DNA from: Xenophilus sp. Marseille-Q4582
GTDB lineage: Bacteria > Pseudomonadota > Gammaproteobacteria > Burkholderiales > Burkholderiaceae_C
NCBI RefSeq assembly: GCF_916700565.1
Contig: NZ_CAKAKO010000002.1
Coordinates: 62,001 to 126,000 of the forward strand
Length of the DNA stretch: 64,000 bases
Reading direction: 5' to 3'
In this document: piece by piece, positions 9,387-17,224 of the stretch
Layout: every line of letters starts with the position of its first letter
Numbering within the stretch: position 1 is the stretch's first letter
Translations under genes and position numbers: made by a program
The notes under the pieces: model-generated
What the model was told of the DNA's origin: nothing
Database searches by the model: none
Seen by the model: only the letters and a program-made list of their open reading frames with translations

Positions 9387-9890
9387 ATGACGCCACGCCG
9401 AGACTTCCTCCACACGCTGGGCGCCGGTGCCCTGCTGGCCGGGCCCGGCTGGGCCGCGCTGCTGCCCACCGCCCGCGCCGCCCAGACCTATGCCGTGACG
9501 CGCACCGAGGCCGAATGGCGGGCGCAGCTCACCCCCCAGCAGTACCAGGTGCTGCGCCAGGCGGGCACCGAGCGCCCCTACTCCAGCCCGCTCAACCACG
9601 AGAAGCGGGCCGGCACCTTCCACTGCGCGGGCTGCCAGCAGGCCCTGTTCTCGTCGGCCACCAAGTTCGACAGCGGCACCGGCTGGCCCAGCTTCTGGCG
9701 CGCCCTGCCCGAGGCGGTGGAAAAGAAGACCGACCGCAGCCACGGCATGGTGCGCGACGAGGTGCTGTGCACCCGCTGCGGCGGGCACCTGGGCCATGTC
9801 TTCGACGACGGGCCGCGGCCGACCGGGCTGCGCTATTGCATGAACGGGCTGGCGCTGGGATTCACACCGGGCGCGCCAGCCGCCGGCTGA
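9387..9890 (+). CDS. msrB: Exported peptide-methionine (R)-S-oxide reductase MsrB
   Basis: A 167-residue MsrB, which reduces the R epimer of methionine sulfoxide. The N-terminus TPRRDFLHTLGAGALLAG is a textbook twin-arginine signal, so the enzyme should be exported. Visible family marks: two zinc-binding CxxC pairs (CAGC and CTRC), FDSGTGWPSFW, GGHLGHVFDDGP, and RYCMNG with the catalytic Cys. It starts 29 bases after msrA with an AGGAG site and closes the operon; a stem-loop with a T-run lies about 140 bases downstream. The reductant for an exported MsrB (a periplasmic thioredoxin-like protein) is not encoded in this cluster. Confidence 0.94.
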   Translation: MTPRRDFLHTLGAGALLAGPGWAALLPTARAAQTYAVTRTEAEWRAQLTPQQYQVLRQAGTERPYSSPLNHEKRAGTFHCAGCQQALFSSATKFDSGTGWPSFWRALPEAVEKKTDRSHGMVRDEVLCTRCGGHLGHVFDDGPRPTGLRYCMNGLALGFTPGAPAAG

Positions 9891-10030
9891 AACGCTGGGG
9901 CCGGGCCTGTGGCGGCCAGACCAGGGCTGCCTTGGACCGCTATCTGCGCTCGCGCGTCGGGCCCAGCCTTCGCGCCATGCCCGATGGAAATGAGGTTCTT
10001 AATTAGAAAGTTTGAATATTTCCAAAGGTA

Positions 10031-10064
10031 AATGACCCGAATTTCCGAGGTCATTCTTTTTTAT
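10031..10064 (+). terminator. Rho-independent terminator after the methionine-redox operon
   Basis: AATGACC (10031-10037) and GGTCATT (10049-10055) form a seven-pair stem around an 11-base loop, directly followed by CTTTTTTATT. It is the only T-rich stem-loop downstream of msrB and lies in a notably A+T-rich patch (about 9998-10090). Confidence 0.65.
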
Positions 10065-10165
10065 TGAAATTTCTCCGATCCCTTCTTATCTTCTGGCGCT
10101 CCGAGTCGGGTCATGGTTGAAACCGGCACGGAATTTCTGACCACGATCGAAGCAAGAGGGAACCC

Positions 10166-11059
10166 ATGGAAACTGGTGTGCGCAGCGCCACCGCAGATTT
10201 CGCCGCCTTGATGCGCGCCGCGCATCATCAGCTGGACCACGCCCCCAAACTCCTGGAAGACTCGCTGGCACTTCGCCTGGGCGGCCTGAACTCCGCCGAC
10301 GAGCTGCTGCAGGTGACGGGGAAAATCGGCAGCGAACTGGCCGCCCGCCTGCCCGGCTCCTCGGGCGAGGCGCTGATGCGCGACACGCGTGCGGCCATTG
10401 CCGTGCGCAGCTGCATCGCCGAGGGGCGGCTTCGCGAGGCCCTGGCGCGGGGCGTTCGCCAGTACGTGATCCTGGGGGCCGGGCTCGATTCATCGGCCTA
10501 CCGCCTGGCGCGGGAGCTGGAAGGCTGCACCGTGTTCGAGGTCGATTTCCCGGCCACGCAGGAATGGAAGCGCGCCCGATTGCAGGAACTCGGTATTTCC
10601 GAAAGGGACTCGCTTCATTTCGTGGCCATCGATTTCGAGAAAGAGTCGCTTTTCGACCGTCTGCAGGCCGCAGGCTTCGACCTGGCGCGGCCGGCCTTTT
10701 TCTCGTGGATGGGCGTCGTCTGGTATTTGAGCGAGCCCTCCTTCTACGCCACCCTGAAGGCGGTGGCCGGCGCCGCGCCCGGCAGCGAAATCGTCTTCGA
10801 ATACCCGGTGTCGGCGGCGCACGTGCAGGCCGAAGACCGCCCGCTGGCCGCGATGATCCGCATGCTCGGTGCCGCGCGCGGTGAGCCGGTGGGGCCCGGC
10901 TTCGATCCGGCGCCGCTGGTGGCCGCCGTCCGGGACCTCGGGTTCGACACGGTCACGGACCTGTCCTATTCGCAGATCCAGGCCCGCTATTTCGACGACC
11001 GCTCGGACGGGCTGCGGATGCCCGGCATCGGGCATCTGATGATCGCCTCGCGCCACTGA
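10166..11059 (+). CDS. Class I SAM-dependent methyltransferase, LCM/TIGR00027 type
   Basis: A 297-residue methyltransferase of the leucine-carboxyl-methyltransferase-like group often found in polyketide or unknown small-molecule methylation. The SAM site is seen as QYVILGAGLDSSAYRL (about residues 106-121) followed by FEVDFPATQEWKR (about 131-143), and FVAIDFEKESL further on. The substrate is unknown. A ribosome site (AGAGGGA) precedes the ATG. It follows an A+T-rich gap and has no evident operon partner; the gap's base composition hints that the gene or its boundary may have been acquired separately, but codon use in the gene itself looks like its neighbours. It converges on recD. Confidence 0.82.
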   Translation: METGVRSATADFAALMRAAHHQLDHAPKLLEDSLALRLGGLNSADELLQVTGKIGSELAARLPGSSGEALMRDTRAAIAVRSCIAEGRLREALARGVRQYVILGAGLDSSAYRLARELEGCTVFEVDFPATQEWKRARLQELGISERDSLHFVAIDFEKESLFDRLQAAGFDLARPAFFSWMGVVWYLSEPSFYATLKAVAGAAPGSEIVFEYPVSAAHVQAEDRPLAAMIRMLGAARGEPVGPGFDPAPLVAAVRDLGFDTVTDLSYSQIQARYFDDRSDGLRMPGIGHLMIASRH

Positions 11060-11063
11060 AAAG

Positions 11064-11084
11064 GGGTGAGCGCCCCGGGGCTCA
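11064..11084 (-). terminator. Possible terminator between convergent genes
   Basis: GAGCGCCCCGGGGCTC (11068-11083) is self-complementary and is flanked on its left by AAAAGGGG, which reads as CCCCTTTT on the minus strand. It overlaps the recD stop codon. It could end recBCD transcription, but the T-run is short. Confidence 0.3.
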
Positions 11085-13322
11085 GGCGTTCGGTTCGCCC
11101 GGCTGCGCCACCAAGCCGCTCGCCCGCATCACCCGCTGCGCCACGGCCTCGCCGAACACGCGGTCACCGTTCGGACCGGCGACCAGCGTGAACCATTCCT
11201 TGGCGCGCGTGATGCCGGTATAGACCAGCTCGCGCGTGAGCACCGGGTTGGCCGCATCGGGCAGCACCAGCGCGGTGTGGGCGAATTCGCTGCCTTGCGA
11301 CTTGTGCACGGTCATGGCGAACACGGTCTCGACGGCCGGCAGCCGCGCGGGCAGCACCCAGCGCACGCCGCCGCTGCCGTCGGCCGCAGCGAAGGCCACG
11401 CGGCGCGCCAAGCCGGCATCGGCCTCGGGCCGGCCGGTGGAGGCGTCGAACCGGGCCGGCCGGTCCAGCACCAGGCCCACGTCGCCGTTCATCAGGCCCA
11501 GCGCATGGTCGTTGCGCGTGACCAGCACGGGCCGGCCCGCGAACCAGCCCTGCGTGCCGGCCAACCAGCCGGCCTCGCACAGCAGCTGGGCCACCGTGGC
11601 GTTCAGGCCGCTCACGCCCCAGGGGCCGTCGCGCAGCGCGGCCAGCAGCTGGAAGCGCCCCGCCGCGCGCAGCAGGCCGGCGGCCCAGGCGTCCCATCGG
11701 GCCTGCGGGGCATCGGCCGGCGGACGGGTCTCGCGCATCAGGCGCAGGTAGTGGGCCGCGCCGACGGGCTGGCGCGGGTCGGCGCCTTCGACGCTGGCGG
11801 GCACGTCGGCCAGGATCAGCTGGCGCAGCGCATCGCCCGGCGCGGCGGGCGTGGGCGCGGCGTTCAGGCGGCAGGTGCGCAGGTCCGCAAGGCCCTTGCG
11901 CAGCCAGGCACGCGCAGCGGCGGTGTCGCCCTCGTTCACGGCCCGCGCCAGCTGGCCGATGCCGCTGTCGGCCGTGAAGCGGTGGCTCACGCGCAGCATG
12001 GCGACGGCCTGGTCCAGCGGCCGGCCCTGTGCATCGCACAGGTCGGGCGGCGGCAACTGGCCGGTGGCGGCCTGCAGCCACTGCACCGTGCCGGCGTCGT
12101 AGTGGCCCGCCTCGGCGCGCGCGCACAGCTCGCCAAGCACGGCGCCCGCCTCCACCGAGGCGAGCTGGTCCTTGTCGCCCAGCAGCACCAGGCGCGCGCG
12201 CGGCGGCAGGGCCTGCAGCAGCGCCTGCATCATTTCCAGGTCCACCATCGAGGCTTCGTCGATCACCAGCACGTCCAGCGCGAGCGGGCGACCCGCGTGG
12301 TGGCGCAGCCGGCGGCTGTCGGGCCGGCTGCCGAGCAGGCGGTGCAGCGTGGTGGCCTGGTCGGGCACCTGCGCGCGCAGCTGCTCGCCATGCGGCAGGC
12401 GGTGCCAGGGCAAGCGGTCGAGCGCGCCCCGGATGGCGTCGGCCAGGCGTGCGGCGGCCTTGCCGGTGGGCGCGGCCAGCTCGATGCGCAGGGCGCGGCC
12501 CGCATCGCCGCCCGCGTCGTCCAGCGCCAGCGATTGCAGCAGCGCGAGCAGGCGCACCACAGTGGTGGTCTTGCCCGTGCCCGGCCCGCCCGTGACGATG
12601 GCAAAGCGCTGGCGCAGGGCCAGGGCACAGGCCATTTTTTGCCAGTCGGGTGCCGGGGCCTCGAACAGGGCATCCAGCACGGGACGGATGCGTTCGGCCG
12701 GCGCGACGGGGTCGGGCGCCAGGCGAGCGTCGATGTGCGCGCGCACCGAGCGCTCGTACTGCCAGTAGCGGCGCAGGTACAGGCGCGGGCCGTCCAACAC
12801 GAGGGGCGTGGCGCCGGCCTCGGGGCGCTTGCCGTCGGCGCACAGCGGGCTGCTGCGCAGCGCGGTCTGCCACAGGTTCAGATCCAGCGCCCGCAACCAA
12901 TGCTCCGGGTCGCGCGTGGCGCCCGCACGCGCGCCCTCGGGCGGCAGCGCCAGGCTCAGGCGCTGCTGCGCGAGCGCGGCGGGCAGGTCCAGGCATACAT
13001 GGCCACGGCCCAGCTGGTGGCTGGCCAATGAAGCGGCCAGCAGCACGGGCACGCCGGCCTGCGGATCGAGCTGGCGCAGGAAGAGCGCGAAGCTGCGGTC
13101 CAGCTCGCGCAGCCAGCCCTGGGTGACCCAGGCGTCGAGGTCGGCGAGGAGCGCGTCCCCATCGCTCGACGCCCCGGGGGACGGCGCGGCGGCACGCGCT
13201 TCTCCGCGGAGGCTGGCGGGTGTGGAGGTCGACCGGGCCGAAGGGCGCGACGGGGCAGGTGCCGCCGCGGGAGCGGGCCGCGGCAGCTCGGGCAGGTCGC
13301 CGAACAGATCGATCTGGCTCAT
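11082..13322 (-). CDS. recD: Exodeoxyribonuclease V alpha subunit RecD
   Basis: RecD is the 5'-3' helicase motor of the RecBCD double-strand-break repair nuclease. This 746-residue form (E. coli RecD is 608) has the superfamily 1B helicase motifs: Walker A GGPGTGKTTTVVRLL near residues 243-257, Walker B LVIDEASMVDLEMM, QLASVEAGAVLGEL, and the C-terminal MTVHKSQGSEFAHTALVLP with RELVYTGITRAK. The extra length comes from an N-terminal Ser/Ala/Pro-rich stretch (residues about 15-50) and loops. Its start overlaps the recB stop by four bases, so RecB and RecD are translationally coupled as the last two genes of recC-recB-recD. Confidence 0.95.
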   Translation of the reverse strand: MSQIDLFGDLPELPRPAPAAAPAPSRPSARSTSTPASLRGEARAAAPSPGASSDGDALLADLDAWVTQGWLRELDRSFALFLRQLDPQAGVPVLLAASLASHQLGRGHVCLDLPAALAQQRLSLALPPEGARAGATRDPEHWLRALDLNLWQTALRSSPLCADGKRPEAGATPLVLDGPRLYLRRYWQYERSVRAHIDARLAPDPVAPAERIRPVLDALFEAPAPDWQKMACALALRQRFAIVTGGPGTGKTTTVVRLLALLQSLALDDAGGDAGRALRIELAAPTGKAAARLADAIRGALDRLPWHRLPHGEQLRAQVPDQATTLHRLLGSRPDSRRLRHHAGRPLALDVLVIDEASMVDLEMMQALLQALPPRARLVLLGDKDQLASVEAGAVLGELCARAEAGHYDAGTVQWLQAATGQLPPPDLCDAQGRPLDQAVAMLRVSHRFTADSGIGQLARAVNEGDTAAARAWLRKGLADLRTCRLNAAPTPAAPGDALRQLILADVPASVEGADPRQPVGAAHYLRLMRETRPPADAPQARWDAWAAGLLRAAGRFQLLAALRDGPWGVSGLNATVAQLLCEAGWLAGTQGWFAGRPVLVTRNDHALGLMNGDVGLVLDRPARFDASTGRPEADAGLARRVAFAAADGSGGVRWVLPARLPAVETVFAMTVHKSQGSEFAHTALVLPDAANPVLTRELVYTGITRAKEWFTLVAGPNGDRVFGEAVAQRVMRASGLVAQPGEPNA

Positions 13323-16300
13323 GCATCGGCTCCGGCATCGGCACCCGCAGGCACGCTGAACAGTGCATCCATCGCCTCGATGAGCGCGCGCGGCGGCCGC
13401 GTGGCGAACACGCCCTGCGTCGGCGCATCGGCCCCGCGCAGGAAGAGGTAGACGGCGCCGCCCACATGGCGCTCGTAGTCGTAGTCGGGCAGGCGCGTGG
13501 CCAGCAGGCGGTGCAGCGCGAACACGTACAGCAGCACCTGCACGTCGTAGCGGTGCGCGAGCAGCGCGCCTTCCAGCGCCTGGGCCGTGTAGGCCTGCGC
13601 GTCGGCGCCCAGCCAGTTGGACTTGTAGTCGGCCACCCAGTAGCGGCCTTCATGCTCGAACACCAGGTCGATGAAGCCCTTGAGCATGCCCGCGAGCTGC
13701 GTGGCAGCCAGCGCCGGGCGCGGTGCGCCGGCCAAGAGGTGGGCGTGGACCAGGGCGTCGATGCGCCGCGTGTCGGCCGCATGCACGGGCAGCCAGAACT
13801 CCATCTCGGTCTGGTACTGCGTGAGGTCGGCCAGCGCCACCGGCGCGGCATCGGGCACGGCCTGCGTGAGCGCGATGGGCATCTGCAGCCAGTGCGGCAT
13901 CCATTCGCACAGCGGCTCGATCCAGGCCTGCCAGCCGCGCACGGCGCAGCGGCGCGCGATCAGGTCGCGCAGCGCCTGCGCGCCGGCTCCCGCCTGCACC
14001 ACACGGGCGAAGCCGTTCAGCGCGCACCATTCGAAGAGGCCGTGCAGGAAGCTGCCGGGCTCCGAGCCCTTGGGGAAGGCATGCCAGCTGGCGGCCTCGG
14101 CCAGCACGGGCGCGGGCGAATCGGCCGCCAGCGCCGCGGCGCCTTCGGCATCGTCGGGCGCGGCGTCTTCGAGCACCTGTGCCTGGCGGGCCGTTTCGGG
14201 CTCCAGCGCCGGCGCCGGCGCGGCGTCGCGCGCGGGCCCGCCCGGCTCGGCTTCCAGCTGCTGCACCAGCGCCGAATAGCTCGCGATCCACCAGGGCGCA
14301 TGGCCGCGGCGGCGCGGCAGGCGCGCGGCGACGGTCGGCGGCACCGGCGGCGCCTGCCAGCGCGCCGCATCGAGCGCCGGCGCCTCGCGCACGGCGATGG
14401 CGTCGCTGCACGCGACCAGGGCCTGCAGCGCGGCGCGGTAGTCGGCCAGCGTGCGCACGGGCTGCTGCGGCGACAGCACTTGGCCCAATGCGCCGCGCTC
14501 CAATTGGATGGACTTGGCCAGGCCGCTGGCCAGCGGCGCCACGCCCAGCCAGAGGCCGTGGCGGGCGCGCGTGAGGGCCACGTACAGCAGACGCATGTCC
14601 TCGGCCAACTGCTCCTCGCCCGCGCGCGCGGCGGCGGCGGCGTCCTTGCCGTCCAGCTCCAGCACGGGCGCGTCCAGCGCCTCGTCATGGAAGCCCACGG
14701 CCCGGCTGCTGTCCTTGCGCGACTCGCGCCAGCCCGCGATGAAGGGCAGCAGCACCAGCGGGTATTCCAGGCCCTTGGACTTGTGGATGGTCACCACCTG
14801 GATCAGCGCCGCGTCGCTTTCCAGGCGCAGCACGTCTTCCTCGCCCTCCGGGTCGGCCAGGCGCTCGGCGAAGGCGCGCAGGAGCGCGTGTTCACCGTCC
14901 AGCTCCACCGCGCGGCGCTGCAGCCATTCGGCGAGGTGCAGCACATTGGTCAGGCGGCGCTCGCCGCCTTCCTGCGCCAGCCAGCGGGCGGGCAGTTCGA
15001 AGTCGTGCAGCAGCTGGTGCAGCATGGGCAGCACGCCGCGGCGCTGCCACAGCGCATGCAGCTCGCGAAAGCGCAAGGCCACCGCCTCCCACGCGGCTTG
15101 GTCTTCGCGCAGGCGGTGCAGCTCGGCCAGCGGCAGGCCCAGCGTGCGCGTGGCCAGCGCGGTGCGCAGCAGGCCTTCGTCGGCCGGCTCGGTGCAGGCG
15201 CGCAGCCAGTGGCGCAGGTCGGCCGCTTCGGGCGTGCCGAAGACCGATTCGCGGTCGGACAAATAGACGCTGCGCAGCCCGCGCGCGGACAGCGCATCGC
15301 GGATGGCCTGCGCCTCGGTGCGGCTGCGCACCAGCACGGCGATGTCGGCCGGGCGCAGGGGCCTGAAAGGCTTGCCGTCTTCGACGAAACCCGTGCGGCC
15401 GTCGGCGGCGCCCGTGAGCCAGCGCACCACTTCGCTGGCCGCCACCTCGGCCTGCCAGGCGCGGTACAGGCCCATGCCGACGGTGTCGGCGCCCTCGCCT
15501 TCGGGCGCCTGCGACCACAGCGTGAGCGCGGGGGCCGGCTGACCGTCGATCTGCAGATGCTCCTTGCGGCCCTGGGCCTGCACGGGCACGAAGGGCACGG
15601 GGTCGTCACGGCCTTCCGGCCCCTCGGTGCGGAAGCGGAAGGCGCCGCGCGGGCCTTCTTCCGCACGCGTGAACAGCGCGTTGACGGCGCGCACCACGGC
15701 ATCTGTGCTGCGGTAGTTGGTGCCCAGCGCATACATGCCCCCCAGGTCCGGGCTTCGCCCGGCCCGCCCCCCGAGGGGGTCAGGAGCGCTTGGGGCGGCC
15801 CGGCGCGCTCCTGGCCTGCCCGCCGTGTCGCGCCGCGCCCGCAGGTAGGTGCGGATGTCCGCGCCGCGGAAGGCGTAGATGGCCTGCTTGGGGTCGCCGA
15901 TCATGATCAGCGCGGTGGCACGTTCATCTCCGGGTGCAGCCGCCTCCGCCGCCGCCCCCTCGTGCGCATAGATGCGCCGGAAGATGCGGTACTGCACCGG
16001 GTCGGTGTCCTGGAACTCGTCGATCAGCGCGACCGGGAACTGCGTGCGGATGCGCGCGGCCAGCGCCTCGCCGCCGCGGCGGTGCAGCGCGCGGTCCAGC
16101 TGCTGCAGCAGGTCGTCGAAGCCCAGTTCGGCGCGGCGCAGCTTTTCCTGCGCCAGCGCGGCAGCGATCTCGCGCGCGGCATGCGCGAGCAGGCGCGCGC
16201 GCAGCCCGTCATCGACGGTACCGGCCTGCGCGTCCTGCCAGGCGTCGATGGCCTGCAGCGCCGGGTGCTCGGGCAAGGCGGCGCCCTTCTTGAGCTTGGC

Positions 16301-17224
16301 GCCGCTGTGGCCGAAGCGCGCCATCTTGTCGGGCGCCTCGCCGCCCTCGCTCCAGGCGGCCAGCGCCTGCAGCCAGCCGTCGAAGGTGGCGTCGTCGTCC
16401 TTGCCGCGGTAGCTGTTGCCGTTGAGCTGCGGGCGGGCGGCCTGCCACAGCGCCTCCAGCGCGGCGCGGTCGGCGCGCCACAGCCGGCGCGCCGCCTGCT
16501 CCAGCTCTTCGGCGCGCGCCTGCGCGGCGCCCAGCGCCTGCAGCTCGGCCAGCGGATCGGGGCCGGTGTCCAGCGCCGCGCCCTGGTGGCGCAGCGCCGC
16601 GTCGGCGCGGCGCAGCAGTGGCTGCACGGCCTGCCAGAGTGCGTCGGGCGTCTTGAAGCAGCTCAGCAGCGCGCGGCTGGCCACGGCATCGAGCGGGTAG
16701 TAGTGGCGGCGCCAGTGGTCGTGCAGCACCTGCTGCTGCAGCGCGCGCAGGTCGGTCTGCAGTTCCTGGCGCAGCAGGCTGCCGCTGTCGAAGGCGTGTT
16801 CGCGCAGCATGCGCCAGCACCAGCCGTGGATGGTGGCGACGGCCGCCTCGTCCATCCACTGCGCGGCCACGCGCAGGCGGTGCGCGCAGGCGGCCCATTG
16901 CTCGGGCGGGTAGTCGGCGCGCAGCGCGAGCAGCAGCGGGTCGGGCTCCGTCGCCTCGTCGGCGAACACGCGTGCCGCCTGGTCCAGGCGCGCGCGGATG
17001 CGGTCGCGCAGCTCCTGCGTGGCGGCTTCGGTGAAGGTCACGACCAGGATCTCGGGCGGCGTGAGCGCGCGCGCGAACGCGGCCTCGCCGCCGTGCTGCA
17101 GCACCAGCCGCAGGTAGAGCAGCGCGATGGTGAAGGTCTTGCCCGTGCCGGCGCTGGCCTCGATCAGGCGCTGGCCGTGCAGCGGGAAGCGCAGGGGGTC
17201 CAGGGTCTGCACGTCGGCGCTCAT
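13319..17224 (-). CDS. recB: Exodeoxyribonuclease V beta subunit RecB
   Basis: RecB is the 3'-5' helicase and the nuclease of RecBCD. The frame extends beyond, but the start MSADVQTLDPLRF at 17224 overlaps the recC stop (ATGA), giving 1301 residues (E. coli 1180). Seen: Walker A EASAGTGKTFTIALLYLRL at residues 22-40, LIDEFQDTDPVQY (Walker B), DPKQAIYAFRGADI, VTIHKSKGLEYPLVLLP, and the C-terminal nuclease motif YWVADYKSNW. Residues about 468-495, between DIRTYLRARR and MYALGTNYRST, are an Arg/Pro/Gly-rich insert without counterpart in E. coli RecB; it is encoded by a dispersed palindromic repeat (separate entry). Helicase motifs on both sides are intact, so the enzyme is probably active. Confidence 0.95.
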   Translation of the reverse strand: MSADVQTLDPLRFPLHGQRLIEASAGTGKTFTIALLYLRLVLQHGGEAAFARALTPPEILVVTFTEAATQELRDRIRARLDQAARVFADEATEPDPLLLALRADYPPEQWAACAHRLRVAAQWMDEAAVATIHGWCWRMLREHAFDSGSLLRQELQTDLRALQQQVLHDHWRRHYYPLDAVASRALLSCFKTPDALWQAVQPLLRRADAALRHQGAALDTGPDPLAELQALGAAQARAEELEQAARRLWRADRAALEALWQAARPQLNGNSYRGKDDDATFDGWLQALAAWSEGGEAPDKMARFGHSGAKLKKGAALPEHPALQAIDAWQDAQAGTVDDGLRARLLAHAAREIAAALAQEKLRRAELGFDDLLQQLDRALHRRGGEALAARIRTQFPVALIDEFQDTDPVQYRIFRRIYAHEGAAAEAAAPGDERATALIMIGDPKQAIYAFRGADIRTYLRARRDTAGRPGARRAAPSAPDPLGGRAGRSPDLGGMYALGTNYRSTDAVVRAVNALFTRAEEGPRGAFRFRTEGPEGRDDPVPFVPVQAQGRKEHLQIDGQPAPALTLWSQAPEGEGADTVGMGLYRAWQAEVAASEVVRWLTGAADGRTGFVEDGKPFRPLRPADIAVLVRSRTEAQAIRDALSARGLRSVYLSDRESVFGTPEAADLRHWLRACTEPADEGLLRTALATRTLGLPLAELHRLREDQAAWEAVALRFRELHALWQRRGVLPMLHQLLHDFELPARWLAQEGGERRLTNVLHLAEWLQRRAVELDGEHALLRAFAERLADPEGEEDVLRLESDAALIQVVTIHKSKGLEYPLVLLPFIAGWRESRKDSSRAVGFHDEALDAPVLELDGKDAAAAARAGEEQLAEDMRLLYVALTRARHGLWLGVAPLASGLAKSIQLERGALGQVLSPQQPVRTLADYRAALQALVACSDAIAVREAPALDAARWQAPPVPPTVAARLPRRRGHAPWWIASYSALVQQLEAEPGGPARDAAPAPALEPETARQAQVLEDAAPDDAEGAAALAADSPAPVLAEAASWHAFPKGSEPGSFLHGLFEWCALNGFARVVQAGAGAQALRDLIARRCAVRGWQAWIEPLCEWMPHWLQMPIALTQAVPDAAPVALADLTQYQTEMEFWLPVHAADTRRIDALVHAHLLAGAPRPALAATQLAGMLKGFIDLVFEHEGRYWVADYKSNWLGADAQAYTAQALEGALLAHRYDVQVLLYVFALHRLLATRLPDYDYERHVGGAVYLFLRGADAPTQGVFATRPPRALIEAMDALFSVPAGADAGADA
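15738..15822 (-). repeat. Dispersed GC-rich palindromic repeat inside recB
   Basis: On the recB coding strand this segment reads CCGGGCCGCCCCAAG, then CCCCCTCGGGGGGCGGGCC, then GGGCGAAGCCCGG and a run of G. The same order of blocks appears at 35957-36041 and, in tandem, at 24640-24851. It is read in frame without a stop and adds about 28 residues to RecB. Confidence 0.75.
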
